Source: JAZKSG01 sp964384785 (GTDB taxonomy: Archaea > Thermoplasmatota > E2 > DHVEG-1). From it: a DNA stretch of 36,645 nucleotides. The notes beneath the pieces are model-generated. The model was given only the letters and a program-made list of their open reading frames with translations, was not told where the DNA came from and ran no database searches. The position numbers and the translations under genes were made by a program. Where the stretch lies: NCBI GenBank assembly GCA_964384785.1, contig CAYLLH010000048.1, positions 1 through 36,645 of the forward strand, given 5' to 3'. Positions 16,218 to 25,400 of the stretch are shown one piece after another; position 1 is the first letter of the stretch, and each line of letters begins with the position of its first letter.

Positions 16218-16226
16218 CTTTATATG
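16218..16226 (+). promoter_or_regulatory. TATA box of the PGF-CTERM PKD protein
   Basis: CTTTATATG is a good archaeal TATA box. A start about 26 bases later falls near 16247, giving a leader of roughly 40 bases before the ATG at 16287. The surrounding 16006-16286 spacer is otherwise A/T-rich and also drives the divergent gene at 16005. Confidence 0.5.
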
Positions 16227-16286
16227 TCAGTAAAAAAGAACTAATATAAACATTTTAAAATAAAAAAGCGAGAAGTGGTACAAAAA

Positions 16287-17720
16287 ATGAAAAAAATATT
16301 TTCAAGCTTAATAATATCTATGCTAATGATTCTATCAGCAGCAACTATAGTCTCAGCAGAAAACATACCTCCTGTAGCAGATGCAGGTGGACCCTATGAA
16401 GGTTTTACAGGCGAAAATATAACATTCGATGGATCTAGTAGCGTTGATCCTGATGGAAACAACAGCAACCTAACATATACATGGAATTTCGGCGATGGAA
16501 ACAAAATATTAGTAACCGGAAAAATAGTAAATTACTCTTACTCAGAACATGGAGTTTACACCGTAAATCTAACAGTAACAGACGAAGACGGAAACGAAAC
16601 AACAGATAGTACAACAGCAACTATCAAAGCTAAACCAATAGCAGACTTTTCATACTCCCCAGAAAAACCCAAACCTGAAACCGACATAATCTTTGATGCA
16701 TCAGCATGTGATGATCCTGATGGAAACAACAGCAACCTAACATATGAATGGAATCTTGGAGATGGAACAACTCGAACAAATATATCATTTTCACATAATT
16801 ATACAGATGAAGGAGATTACCAAGTAACACTTGTTGTAACAGATGAAGAAGGATATAACAACACTGCAGAAAAAACAATAAGTGTAGTAAATAACTCTCC
16901 TCCAGATTTACAAATAATAAAACCAATAGAAAATTTAACCTATATATATGGGTTGATGGTAGGAAACCGAATAAAAGGATCAAAACCTTTCATAATAGGA
17001 AGTATTAAAATACAAGCAATTGTAACAGATGATAATGAGATCAAACATGTTAAATTTTACATTGATGACGAGGAACAAGCTACAATTGATGAACCAAAGA
17101 AAGATACAAATATATATCAATGGAGATGGGGTGTAAAAGACACACTTCTAGACAAGAAGGGTAATTACACAATCAAAGTTGTTGCATTCGATAGTCATAA
17201 TGTAACCGCTGAAAGAGAAATCGAAGTTCAGCATTTTCAAAGTATAAAAGTGGTAGGCTGGGCTACTTTAGCAGCGGTTGTTGGAGTCTCGATAAATACA
17301 ATTAAAAACTTGCTAAGTGGAAGAAACGAAGCTGAAGATGAATCACCAGATGACGATATGATTAATCAAGCACCAACCGCGATGATAAACGCTTCAAGCT
17401 CTGTAAAAGTTAACGAAGAATTAACCCTTGATGCCTCAGAAAGCAGCGATGATAAAATGATAGTATCATACGACTGGGATCTCGGAGATGGAACAAATAT
17501 ATCCGGTGAAACAATAACCCATAAATACAAAGAATCCGGTAAATACACAGTAACACTAGTTGTAACTGATGAGGAAGGAGAACAAGACAGTATGACAATG
17601 ACAATAAATGTAGAAAAAACTAAAGACTCTAGCAAAGGAACACCTGGTTTTGGAATAACTACATTTATGCTAGTAATAACCTTGTTTGCAGCAATTGCTA
17701 TCTACAAGAAAAAACACTAA
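16287..17720 (+). CDS. PKD / Ig-like surface protein with PGF-CTERM-like sorting tail
   Basis: A secreted protein of about 477 residues. A signal peptide (KKIFSSL to VSAEN) is followed by PKD1 (about 29-113), PKD2 (about 114-201), an Ig-like domain (about 204-318), a hydrophobic stretch near 320-340, PKD3 (about 366-446) and the C-terminal tail TPGFG, a hydrophobic helix and IYKKKH. That tail matches the tripartite PGF-CTERM signal, which in archaea directs archaeosortase processing and lipid attachment. The ATG at 16287 directly begins the signal peptide; an in-frame GTG at 16275 is less likely. PKD1 and PKD2 share a 34-base identical DNA segment. A cell-surface structural or binding role is inferred; no catalytic motif was seen. 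Confidence 0.87.
   Translation: MKKIFSSLIISMLMILSAATIVSAENIPPVADAGGPYEGFTGENITFDGSSSVDPDGNNSNLTYTWNFGDGNKILVTGKIVNYSYSEHGVYTVNLTVTDEDGNETTDSTTATIKAKPIADFSYSPEKPKPETDIIFDASACDDPDGNNSNLTYEWNLGDGTTRTNISFSHNYTDEGDYQVTLVVTDEEGYNNTAEKTISVVNNSPPDLQIIKPIENLTYIYGLMVGNRIKGSKPFIIGSIKIQAIVTDDNEIKHVKFYIDDEEQATIDEPKKDTNIYQWRWGVKDTLLDKKGNYTIKVVAFDSHNVTAEREIEVQHFQSIKVVGWATLAAVVGVSINTIKNLLSGRNEAEDESPDDDMINQAPTAMINASSSVKVNEELTLDASESSDDKMIVSYDWDLGDGTNISGETITHKYKESGKYTVTLVVTDEEGEQDSMTMTINVEKTKDSSKGTPGFGITTFMLVITLFAAIAIYKKKH
16445..16745 (+). repeat. 34-base exact direct repeat inside PKD1 and PKD2
   Basis: Bases 16445-16478 and 16712-16745 are identical over 34 positions and lie 267 bases (89 codons) apart in the same frame. 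They encode DPDGNNSNLTY in each PKD domain. Flanking bases differ at both ends, so this is a short island of identity inside a diverged domain duplication. Confidence 0.9.
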
Positions 17721-17755
17721 AAAAAAGTAAAAAAATATTTTTTTTATTTTATATT
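17721..17755. terminator. Bidirectional A/T-run terminator between convergent genes
   Basis: A run of A (17721-17728) and A-rich sequence is followed by a T-run (near 17737-17745) between the PKD gene (plus) and the acyl-CoA synthetase gene (minus). Archaeal transcription ends at T-runs, so each strand has one just past its gene. The run overlaps the last codons of the minus-strand gene. Confidence 0.4.
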
Positions 17756-20416
17756 ATAAACAACCCGATACACCTCGGGATCTTCTGATTTTTTAAGCTT
17801 AAAACCTTTTTCCTTACAAAGATTCAACATCGGACGATTAGCTTTCAATACATCACCATACAAAAGCTTAACACCCTTATCTTTAGCTACCTCAATTGTG
17901 AAATCAAGAAACTCTGAACCCAGTCCTTTACGCTGCCATTTATCAGTAACAATCGTTGCAAACTCTGCTTCATCCGTCTCACCCGGTGGAAGAATAATAC
18001 GAGTGACACCAAGAAGACGTTTTTTACCATCTTCTTCATACTCTGCAACAATACCAATCTCTCGATCATAGTCAATGTTACAATACTTAGTACGCATTTC
18101 ATGAGGTGCTTCTTTTATTATACGGAAAAACCGGAAACGAACTGATTTCTCTGAAAAAGTATGAAACATATCAAGCCACAATGGTTCATCCTCAGGTTTT
18201 ATTGGCCTTAGAAGAATCTCTGAATCATCACTAAGTTTTACTTTTTTCTTATACTGACTTGGATATTTACTAATAATAAGATGAGGTTTTCCTTCAGGAT
18301 GCTCATCAAGAATAATTCTTGCATCAACAGCTATAAGTTTTTTATCCTGAACTATTAAAGGATTCAAATCAACCTCAGCTATCTCAGGATGATCCTCAAT
18401 TAAATGTGAGAAACTAATCATAGTTTTCTCAACCTGTTCCATATCTGCAGCTGGAATATTACGATAGCCTTTAAGCAACTTATACGCCTTAGTTTTTTCA
18501 AGGATACGATGAGCTAGAACCTGATTTAATGGTGGAAAACCAATAGCCCTGTCTTTGTAAAGCTCAGTAAAAACTCCACCCAGTCCAAACAAAACAACAG
18601 ATCCAAAAACAGGGTCTTTTTTAGAACCAAGAATATACTCAGATCCAGAACGATCAATCATCTTCTGAATCGTGACACCCTCAATTTTTGCATCAGGAAC
18701 ATTCTTCTTAACAGCCTTTATCATATCTTTATAGGCTTTACGAACATTCTCTTCACAACCAAGATCAAGTTTCACTCCACCTGAATCACTTTTATGAGTT
18801 ATATCCGGGGAATGAATCTTCATCACAACTGGATAACCAATATCCTTAGCATGTTTCACAGCCTCATCTTCATCTTTTGCAACACGAGGTTGAGTAGTAG
18901 ATATACCATAAAGCTCCATGATTTCTTTTGACTCATGTTCATTAAGAAGAGTCCTGTTTTCTTTTTTAGCTTTCTTAAAAATCTCTTTTATTTTACCCTG
19001 AGCTTCCTCTGTTTGTTTAACCTCTCGTTGTTCAGGTGTTTCAAACATAAGCTCAAGATTCCGAGCATAATGATAAAGATGCATATAGGATTTAACAGCC
19101 TCCTCAGGAGTATTATATGTTGGTACATCGTTCCGATTCAAAAGCTGACGAGCATATTGAACACTTTCCTCTCCTACAAAAGAAGTCATAATAGGCTTAG
19201 TTGTCTTTTTTGAAAGATCAATAATATAATCAGCGAGTCTTTTCGGATCAGCCATCACCTGTGGAACAGAAATAACTAGAATACCATCAATGTTGTCATC
19301 CTCTATACATACCTCAATAGTTTTACGATAGACATTTTCATCACTATCACCAATGATATCAATAGGGTTTCCATGACTCCAATGCGTTGGAAGAAACTCA
19401 TTTAGTTTCTCCATAGTCTGCTCAGAAAGCTGAGCAAGTTTACCACCTTGTTCAATAACCGCATCAGTAGCAAGAACACCCGGACCACCAGCATTTGTAA
19501 TAATAGCTAATCTTGGTCCACGAGGACGAGGTTGTTTGGCAAGAATAGATGAACAATTAAAAAATTCACTAATCTCTGTTACACGTACGACACCTGATCG
19601 TTTAAACGCTGCATCATACACAGCATCCTCCCCAGCCATAGCACCAGTATGAGACGATGCTGCTTTAGCTCCCTCAGCAAAACGACCAGCCTTTATAGCA
19701 ATAATAGGTTTGGAACGAGCAAAACCACGAGCTGCACTCAGAAAACCACGAGCATCAGTAATCGACTCTACATACATAACTATACTTTTAGTATGAGGAT
19801 CACGTCCAAAATAATCAAGTAGATCACCAAAATCAACATCAAGCATAGAACCAACAGAAACAAACGAGCTGAAACCAACTTGAGCAGAAGCAGCCCAATC
19901 AAGAATAGAACCACAAATAGCTCCACTCTGAGAAAACAAAGCAATATTACCCTTCAAAGGCATAGCACCAGCAAAAGTCATATTAAGATCAAGATAAGGC
20001 ATAATAATTCCGACACAGTTAGGACCAACTATCCGAAGACCATATTTTTCTTTGATCTCATACAGTTTCTTCTCCCGTTCTTTACCCTCTTCACCGATTT
20101 CTTTGAAACCTGCTGAAATAATAATTATGCCCTTAACACCTTTTTTACCGCATTCTTCAACAACATCTAGAACAACTTTTGAAGGCGTTGCAATAATCGC
20201 AAGATCCGGAGTCTTAGGAACATCCATCACAGATTTATAAGCCTGAACACCCTGAATACTCTCATGTTTAGGATTCACAGGATAAGCTACTCCTTCAAAA
20301 CCTGCACCTACAAGATTTCTAAAAATACGATAGCCAGCAGCTTCGTGTCTATTACTAGCCCCAATAACCGCTATACTTTTTGGTTTAAATATTTTATCAA
20401 GATTTTCTATACCCAT
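17744..20416 (-). CDS. ADP-forming acyl-CoA synthetase fused to GNAT acetyltransferase
   Basis: About 890 residues. Order: CoA-binding domain (about 1-135, with AVIGASNR), succinyl-CoA-ligase-like domains (about 140-460, with the phosphorylated-His motif SSHTGAMAG and NAGGPGVLATDA), ATP-grasp domain (about 500-715) and a C-terminal GNAT domain (about 730-890, with the acetyl-CoA loop QRKGLG). The core converts acyl-CoA plus ADP and phosphate to acid, CoA and ATP, or the reverse. The same layout occurs in Pat/PatZ-type lysine acetyltransferases, where the synthetase part may be regulatory only; here the key His is kept, so it may be active. I prefer the ATG at 20416 to an in-frame TTG at 20431. 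The deacetylase gene lies just upstream on the same strand. Confidence 0.9.
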   Translation of the reverse strand: MGIENLDKIFKPKSIAVIGASNRHEAAGYRIFRNLVGAGFEGVAYPVNPKHESIQGVQAYKSVMDVPKTPDLAIIATPSKVVLDVVEECGKKGVKGIIIISAGFKEIGEEGKEREKKLYEIKEKYGLRIVGPNCVGIIMPYLDLNMTFAGAMPLKGNIALFSQSGAICGSILDWAASAQVGFSSFVSVGSMLDVDFGDLLDYFGRDPHTKSIVMYVESITDARGFLSAARGFARSKPIIAIKAGRFAEGAKAASSHTGAMAGEDAVYDAAFKRSGVVRVTEISEFFNCSSILAKQPRPRGPRLAIITNAGGPGVLATDAVIEQGGKLAQLSEQTMEKLNEFLPTHWSHGNPIDIIGDSDENVYRKTIEVCIEDDNIDGILVISVPQVMADPKRLADYIIDLSKKTTKPIMTSFVGEESVQYARQLLNRNDVPTYNTPEEAVKSYMHLYHYARNLELMFETPEQREVKQTEEAQGKIKEIFKKAKKENRTLLNEHESKEIMELYGISTTQPRVAKDEDEAVKHAKDIGYPVVMKIHSPDITHKSDSGGVKLDLGCEENVRKAYKDMIKAVKKNVPDAKIEGVTIQKMIDRSGSEYILGSKKDPVFGSVVLFGLGGVFTELYKDRAIGFPPLNQVLAHRILEKTKAYKLLKGYRNIPAADMEQVEKTMISFSHLIEDHPEIAEVDLNPLIVQDKKLIAVDARIILDEHPEGKPHLIISKYPSQYKKKVKLSDDSEILLRPIKPEDEPLWLDMFHTFSEKSVRFRFFRIIKEAPHEMRTKYCNIDYDREIGIVAEYEEDGKKRLLGVTRIILPPGETDEAEFATIVTDKWQRKGLGSEFLDFTIEVAKDKGVKLLYGDVLKANRPMLNLCKEKGFKLKKSEDPEVYRVVYNIK

Positions 20417-20508
20417 ATTAACCGCTTCCAAATGACATTTACTACAGGGGTAAGGGCCGCATATCTAAGAGGGGTTAATAAAATTATCGACAAAGCCAAA
20501 AGTTTTTA

Positions 20509-21543
20509 TTAAAAACTCCAATACAGTTTTTGCGACTCTTTTAACTGGTTAACACGACGATTAACCTCAGCAAATTTCTGAAAGGAACCCTGACTATTTT
20601 CTTTAATATACTCCTTTCTCCCCAAAAGTCCACACATTACATTATAATATGAAACAATACTAGACTCACTATTATAACCACCGCCAAGTAAAACCAAAAG
20701 TTTATCACAACTATTTTTTGAAAGTTCCCTCATTTTTTTAGCCATAAAATAATACGCAGGAAAACTAAGATTTAAATCTGCAAGAGGATCAGAATAATGA
20801 GTATCCACACCCGCCTGATAAATAATCAACTCCGGATCAAACTCACTAACCAAATGTGGAATAATAGATTTAAAAGCACGAAGATAAGTACCAGTACCCG
20901 TACCAGGCGGCAGAGGAAGATTAACAGTAAAACCCTTACCAACACCATCACCAACTTCATCAATAAAACCAGAATGAGGATACAAAGTCTTACCATCCTG
21001 ATGAAAAGAAACATTCAAAACCGACGGATCAGAATAAAAAATATCCTGAGTACCATTACCATGATGAACATCAACATCAACAATCAAAAAACGCTTCAAA
21101 CCCTTTTTAATCCGAAGATACTCAACCACCATACCAATATCATTAAAAAAACAAAAACCAGAAGAAGAATCCCTACTAGCATGATGAAAACCACCCAAAG
21201 GATTTACCATACAATCAAAACCAGAAAACAACTTCTCTCCACAAACCAGTGTTCCACCAACAGGCAACAAAGCATTCTCATAAATACCTTTAGGCGCAGG
21301 AGTATCAGCTGAAAGTTTACCGCCAGTTTTACTAAGCTTTTTCACCCGATCAAGATATTGTTTACTATGAACACGTAAAACATCCTCATCCTTAGCAGGA
21401 GATGCTGAAAAAACCCTAACATCCTCCAAAAGACCCTTTTTTTCAAAAAAATCCATAGTATTACCCGGTTTATCACCCACAAGAGGATGACACGTTCCTA
21501 AATCATATTTATTATAATCTTTATGATAAACAATCCCCGACAT
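20509..21543 (-). CDS. Histone deacetylase family protein (AcuC / HDAC-like)
   Basis: A 344-residue Zn-dependent deacetylase-fold protein. Visible are GGFHHASRD with the catalytic His pair, GFCFFNDIG, DVDVHHGNGTQ with Zn ligands, GVDTHYSDPL with the distal Zn Asp region and GGGYN near the end, where the transition-state Tyr is found. It should remove acyl groups from lysine or small amines. The gene sits directly upstream of the synthetase-GNAT fusion on the same strand, like the acuA/acuC pairing that controls acetyl-CoA synthetase in Bacillus, so it may reverse that acetyltransferase. I prefer the ATG at 21543; a TTG two codons upstream is possible. No strong ribosome binding site is visible. 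Confidence 0.92.
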   Translation of the reverse strand: MSGIVYHKDYNKYDLGTCHPLVGDKPGNTMDFFEKKGLLEDVRVFSASPAKDEDVLRVHSKQYLDRVKKLSKTGGKLSADTPAPKGIYENALLPVGGTLVCGEKLFSGFDCMVNPLGGFHHASRDSSSGFCFFNDIGMVVEYLRIKKGLKRFLIVDVDVHHGNGTQDIFYSDPSVLNVSFHQDGKTLYPHSGFIDEVGDGVGKGFTVNLPLPPGTGTGTYLRAFKSIIPHLVSEFDPELIIYQAGVDTHYSDPLADLNLSFPAYYFMAKKMRELSKNSCDKLLVLLGGGYNSESSIVSYYNVMCGLLGRKEYIKENSQGSFQKFAEVNRRVNQLKESQKLYWSF

Positions 21544-21575
21544 AAACAAAGCAAAAATAATAAAAGAGGGGTAAA

Positions 21576-22340
21576 TTAAGCTTTACCTTCAAAAAAATCA
21601 TTCATCTCTTTTTCTTTATCATCAGATGTTTTCTCTTGTTTAACTTCTTCTTTTGTATTCTCTTCTTTTTTTCTAACTGCTTTAGGTTCATCAACTTTTT
21701 TAACAGTTTTTTTCTTTTTATCATCTGACGAGGTAACATCTAAAACAACACCATTTTTAGATTTAATCTTAAGATTTTCAGAAGTAGGACGAATCAACCT
21801 AGCACCAGTAAACATAATTTTACCACCGATCAAAACCAAAATCGCAAGACCACCAATCAACAAACCAACAATAACAATCCGTTCAAAATTATCCCCAAGA
21901 TTCAAAACACTAAGATCAAAACCCTTCAAAGCCTGACCTGAATCAACACCTCTCTGAGTAGAAACCTTGGTTTTAACACTATCAGTTTCACCATTAGAAT
22001 CTTCAACAGTCAATGTGACAGTATAATTTCCATAACCATCATATTCATGTGTGGGACTAATCTTATCTGAACTACCACCATCACCAAAATCCCAATTATA
22101 AGACACAATTTCAGCATCACCCTTAGTTGAAAAATCATAAAACTCAACAGTGTTATTAACAGAATACCACTGAAGAGAAGCCGTAGGACCCTCAACAGCA
22201 TTTGGAGTTAACTCATTCAATTTACCCTGAGGATCATCAACAATGCCAGAGGCATAAGAAAAAACAAAAAACAAGACCACTAAACCAGCAATCAACAAAG
22301 ATAACCCTAAAATCAAACTAAAATACTTTTCTTTATCCAT
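21576..22340 (-). CDS. Two-TM membrane protein with single extracellular PKD domain
   Basis: 254 residues. TM1 at about 8-30 is followed by an external PKD domain (about 48-128, with YNWDFGDGG and YGNYTVTLTV), a linker, TM2 (about 153-176) and a long Lys/Glu-rich cytosolic tail ending in NDFFEGKA. The shape suggests a protein linking an external contact to something inside the cell, perhaps scaffolding; this is inference. The ATG at 22340 has little ribosome binding site, but a strong TATA box at 22379-22387 predicts a leader of only about 17 bases. It follows the 1087-residue envelope protein gene on the same strand, yet has its own promoter. Confidence 0.8.
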   Translation of the reverse strand: MDKEKYFSLILGLSLLIAGLVVLFFVFSYASGIVDDPQGKLNELTPNAVEGPTASLQWYSVNNTVEFYDFSTKGDAEIVSYNWDFGDGGSSDKISPTHEYDGYGNYTVTLTVEDSNGETDSVKTKVSTQRGVDSGQALKGFDLSVLNLGDNFERIVIVGLLIGGLAILVLIGGKIMFTGARLIRPTSENLKIKSKNGVVLDVTSSDDKKKKTVKKVDEPKAVRKKEENTKEEVKQEKTSDDKEKEMNDFFEGKA

Positions 22341-22378
22341 AACTCATGCATCCCAATAATTAAAATCCTATATTGCAA

Positions 22379-22387
22379 GTATATAAA
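22379..22387 (-). promoter_or_regulatory. TATA box of the two-TM PKD protein
   Basis: On the minus strand this reads TTTATATAC, identical over nine bases to the box in front of the giant PKD gene (3463-3471). The predicted start is near 22357, so the leader is about 17 bases. Confidence 0.5.
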
Positions 22388-22419
22388 TAAAGGTCATTAT
22401 TAAAAAAAATTTCTATCCA

Positions 22420-25400
22420 TTATTCTGAAATAGTTTTTTTTTTAAGATAAAAATTTTTTAATTTATCAAAAACAGATACAAAAACAAGTAAAACTAATGA
22501 TAAGGCACCCAGTATAAAACCTAAACCTGGACCCCATGAACTATCAACAGAAACCGTTCCACTACCGGGTATCGATACATCCAGATCACCCGATCCCATA
22601 AATTCTCCAACTGATACTTCGGCAAGTTGTGAAATCCCAAAATGAAAAACAAATACCGCTACAAAAATCAAAACAACACCAACTATTGATAACAAAATAT
22701 TTGTTTTTTTGAAACGATTCTGAGTAAAAATAGTAACCAAAACAATAATAATAGATGCAACAACAAGCATAGAAACCAAATTAAGAACCATAGTAACCTC
22801 CTCAGGAACCATACTAACCTCACCCCCGATACCCTCTGAAGCCTCAGTAACAGTAACAATTTTTGATGGAATCAGAAGAGTTTTAGTCTCAGTAGAAACA
22901 CCATTCTCCTGACCAGAAACCACCCACCAAGAAGAAACCAATGAAACAATCAACAAACCAATAATTAACAATTTCAAAGCAGTTTTAAAATTACGTTTCC
23001 AACCAAAAAATAAAACACCACCAATAGCAACAATGAAACCAAAAATAGTAAACAACAAATGAAACAATGAATCCAATGTACTAACAACATCAACAGTTCT
23101 TTTACTCTTAAGATTAACATCTTGTTTGGCAAAAAGATCTCCATCATCCGAAAAAACCTTCATCTTATAATCTGCAGGCGGAACAAAACAAACAACTTCT
23201 CCGTCTTTGTTAATCTTATAACTTTTTTCAACACCCTCACGAGAAATCATAACCCGACCCGAATAAACACTTTGACCAAAAGAATCCATAACATTAAAAC
23301 TAAGTTCAAACTCTCCATCAAACACAACATCTAATGATGAATCAGAATCAACAGGTACAGATTTTTCAAAATCTAAATCCTTGTATCCCATACTTAAAAC
23401 ATAATCAGCTTTATATAAATCCTTGAAAACATAAACACCCTCATCAGTTTTTTCAGCAGAAATACTAACAGGTTCAAACATATCTTCACTAATAACACGT
23501 GGATTTAATTCAACACCTGGTGTAAAACCCCAAGAATCCTTAACATTAACCTGCAAATCATATCGTTCAAAAGAAAAATCTTGACTTAAAGGAATAAAAC
23601 GTTTCAAAAAACCAAATTTAACAGTTTTCTCCTCAACAAGAAAACCCTGATACAAAACACGAAGCTGATAAGGTTTCAAAGGATAACAAGGAGCAGAAAC
23701 CTCAACGGTTCCATTTTCATTAGTAACACCCTCAGAAATATTCTGATCACCCTGCCTAAGAAGAATCTTAACATCTTTAACCATATCCTCGTCTTGATCC
23801 ATAACAGAAACTTTCAAAGAACCAGGAACCGAACAAAAAACACGGCAACTACCATTCTCTTTTAAATCAACAACTCTGTAACCAAGAAACTGCCTCTGCT
23901 CTGAAAAAACAGGGTTTTCCCTAAAAACCTTGATAACATAAGTTCCTTCCTCAAGATCAGGAAAACTAATTTTTTTGAACAAAGAGATATTACGCCAATC
24001 AAAAATATTAACAACAGTTTTAATTTTCTCAAAAATTTTTTTGCCTTCAAGATCCAATTCAACACTAGCAATTGGAAGACGTGTAGCTGAACCAGAAGAC
24101 TTCAAACTATCCTCTTTGTATATTTCTGCATAAATATAAGGAATTTTTTTACCTGTTGCAGCTGAAAGTAATGCGCCCATTGGAGGAGAAGAAGCAAAAT
24201 GAACAAATGCATCAAGATTATACTTTGCTTTTTGTTCTCCCGCTGTAACATTACCTCTAACAGAAGGACGTTTTTCAGCTAAATTTTGAAAAATTTCTGA
24301 ATTTTTATCAACTAAATCATAACCACCATCAGGTGTTGTTAAAAAATTTACTACACCATTAGCTTTAAAACCTTTAGAAATCGATGTGATCTGTTCACCA
24401 TTTTCATAGGCATTTCTCATAAAATATAAATTACCAGAATCCGCTTCTAAACCAGGGAGTTTAACATTTTGTTTAGCCCAAGCTTTTGCTTGAATTCCAT
24501 CAAAATCATCATCTGTTATTCCTTCAATAGAGTCAATTATTAAACCATGAGCTAAACCTGTGGAGGGATCAGTGCAACAAATCCAACCTTTTGAACCAAC
24601 ATCGATATCTGCGTTAGTTCCTAGAACTGTTTGTCTTTCAACACTATCCGGGTCAGATGGAAATTCATAATCCTCAATTTGATCTTTTTCACTATAAATC
24701 CTTAATTCAGGCATTATATCTCCAACATTCATCTTATCAATAGTTGCACTTCTGGCTTTTATAGATACAATACCTGAGTAACCACCGTCGATTATACTAC
24801 TTTCTTCTATATCAATATCTTTAAGACATTCATGACTAAAATCAATAGATAAACTCTTAGTTTCACTAGGATTATAATAATAGGAATAAATATTATCAGA
24901 TCGAAGGTCACCTGATGGAGATTCCGCTATAAGTCTAACACGGGTCATAAGATTTCCATCAACAAGAATTTCCTTTTCAACAGATTCTGCCCATGAAGTC
25001 CCAATATATCCGGGTTGCTCAACAGTACCTGTTCTTATATCAAAAACTCCAAGTTGGTCTAAATACTGGGTTTCAACCTCCTTTGTACCTGGTACAAATT
25101 TACCAGCAGCTAAAGCAACAGGATTACCAAGAAGTTCACCAGTTTGAATAATGCCATATACTATATCTTCATCTTGTCTTATTCCATAATAATCAAAATC
25201 GATTTTTTGACCAGAAATAGGTTCATAATAATAATGACTGTCTTCAACACTTATATGATCTTCATAACTTGGCCCTTCTGTTTCAGAAGAATCATATAAC
25301 ACATAATATTTTTCTGAACCATCAGCTTCTTCAGGTATAATAAAAACAAGTCCACAGCTAGATATATATGTATCATCAGTATGTTTTAAATTATAAATCT

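Noticed and set aside
20432..20508. Possible tRNA or small RNA in a GC-richer spacer
   Set aside because: No cloverleaf, T-loop sequence or long stem can be formed; only a short G-rich repeat is present.
20797..21312. Open plus-strand frame of 171 codons
   Set aside because: It lies antisense inside the deacetylase gene, encodes a low-complexity Thr/Asn/Arg/Ile-rich product with no ribosome binding site, and arises from the A/C-rich plus strand.
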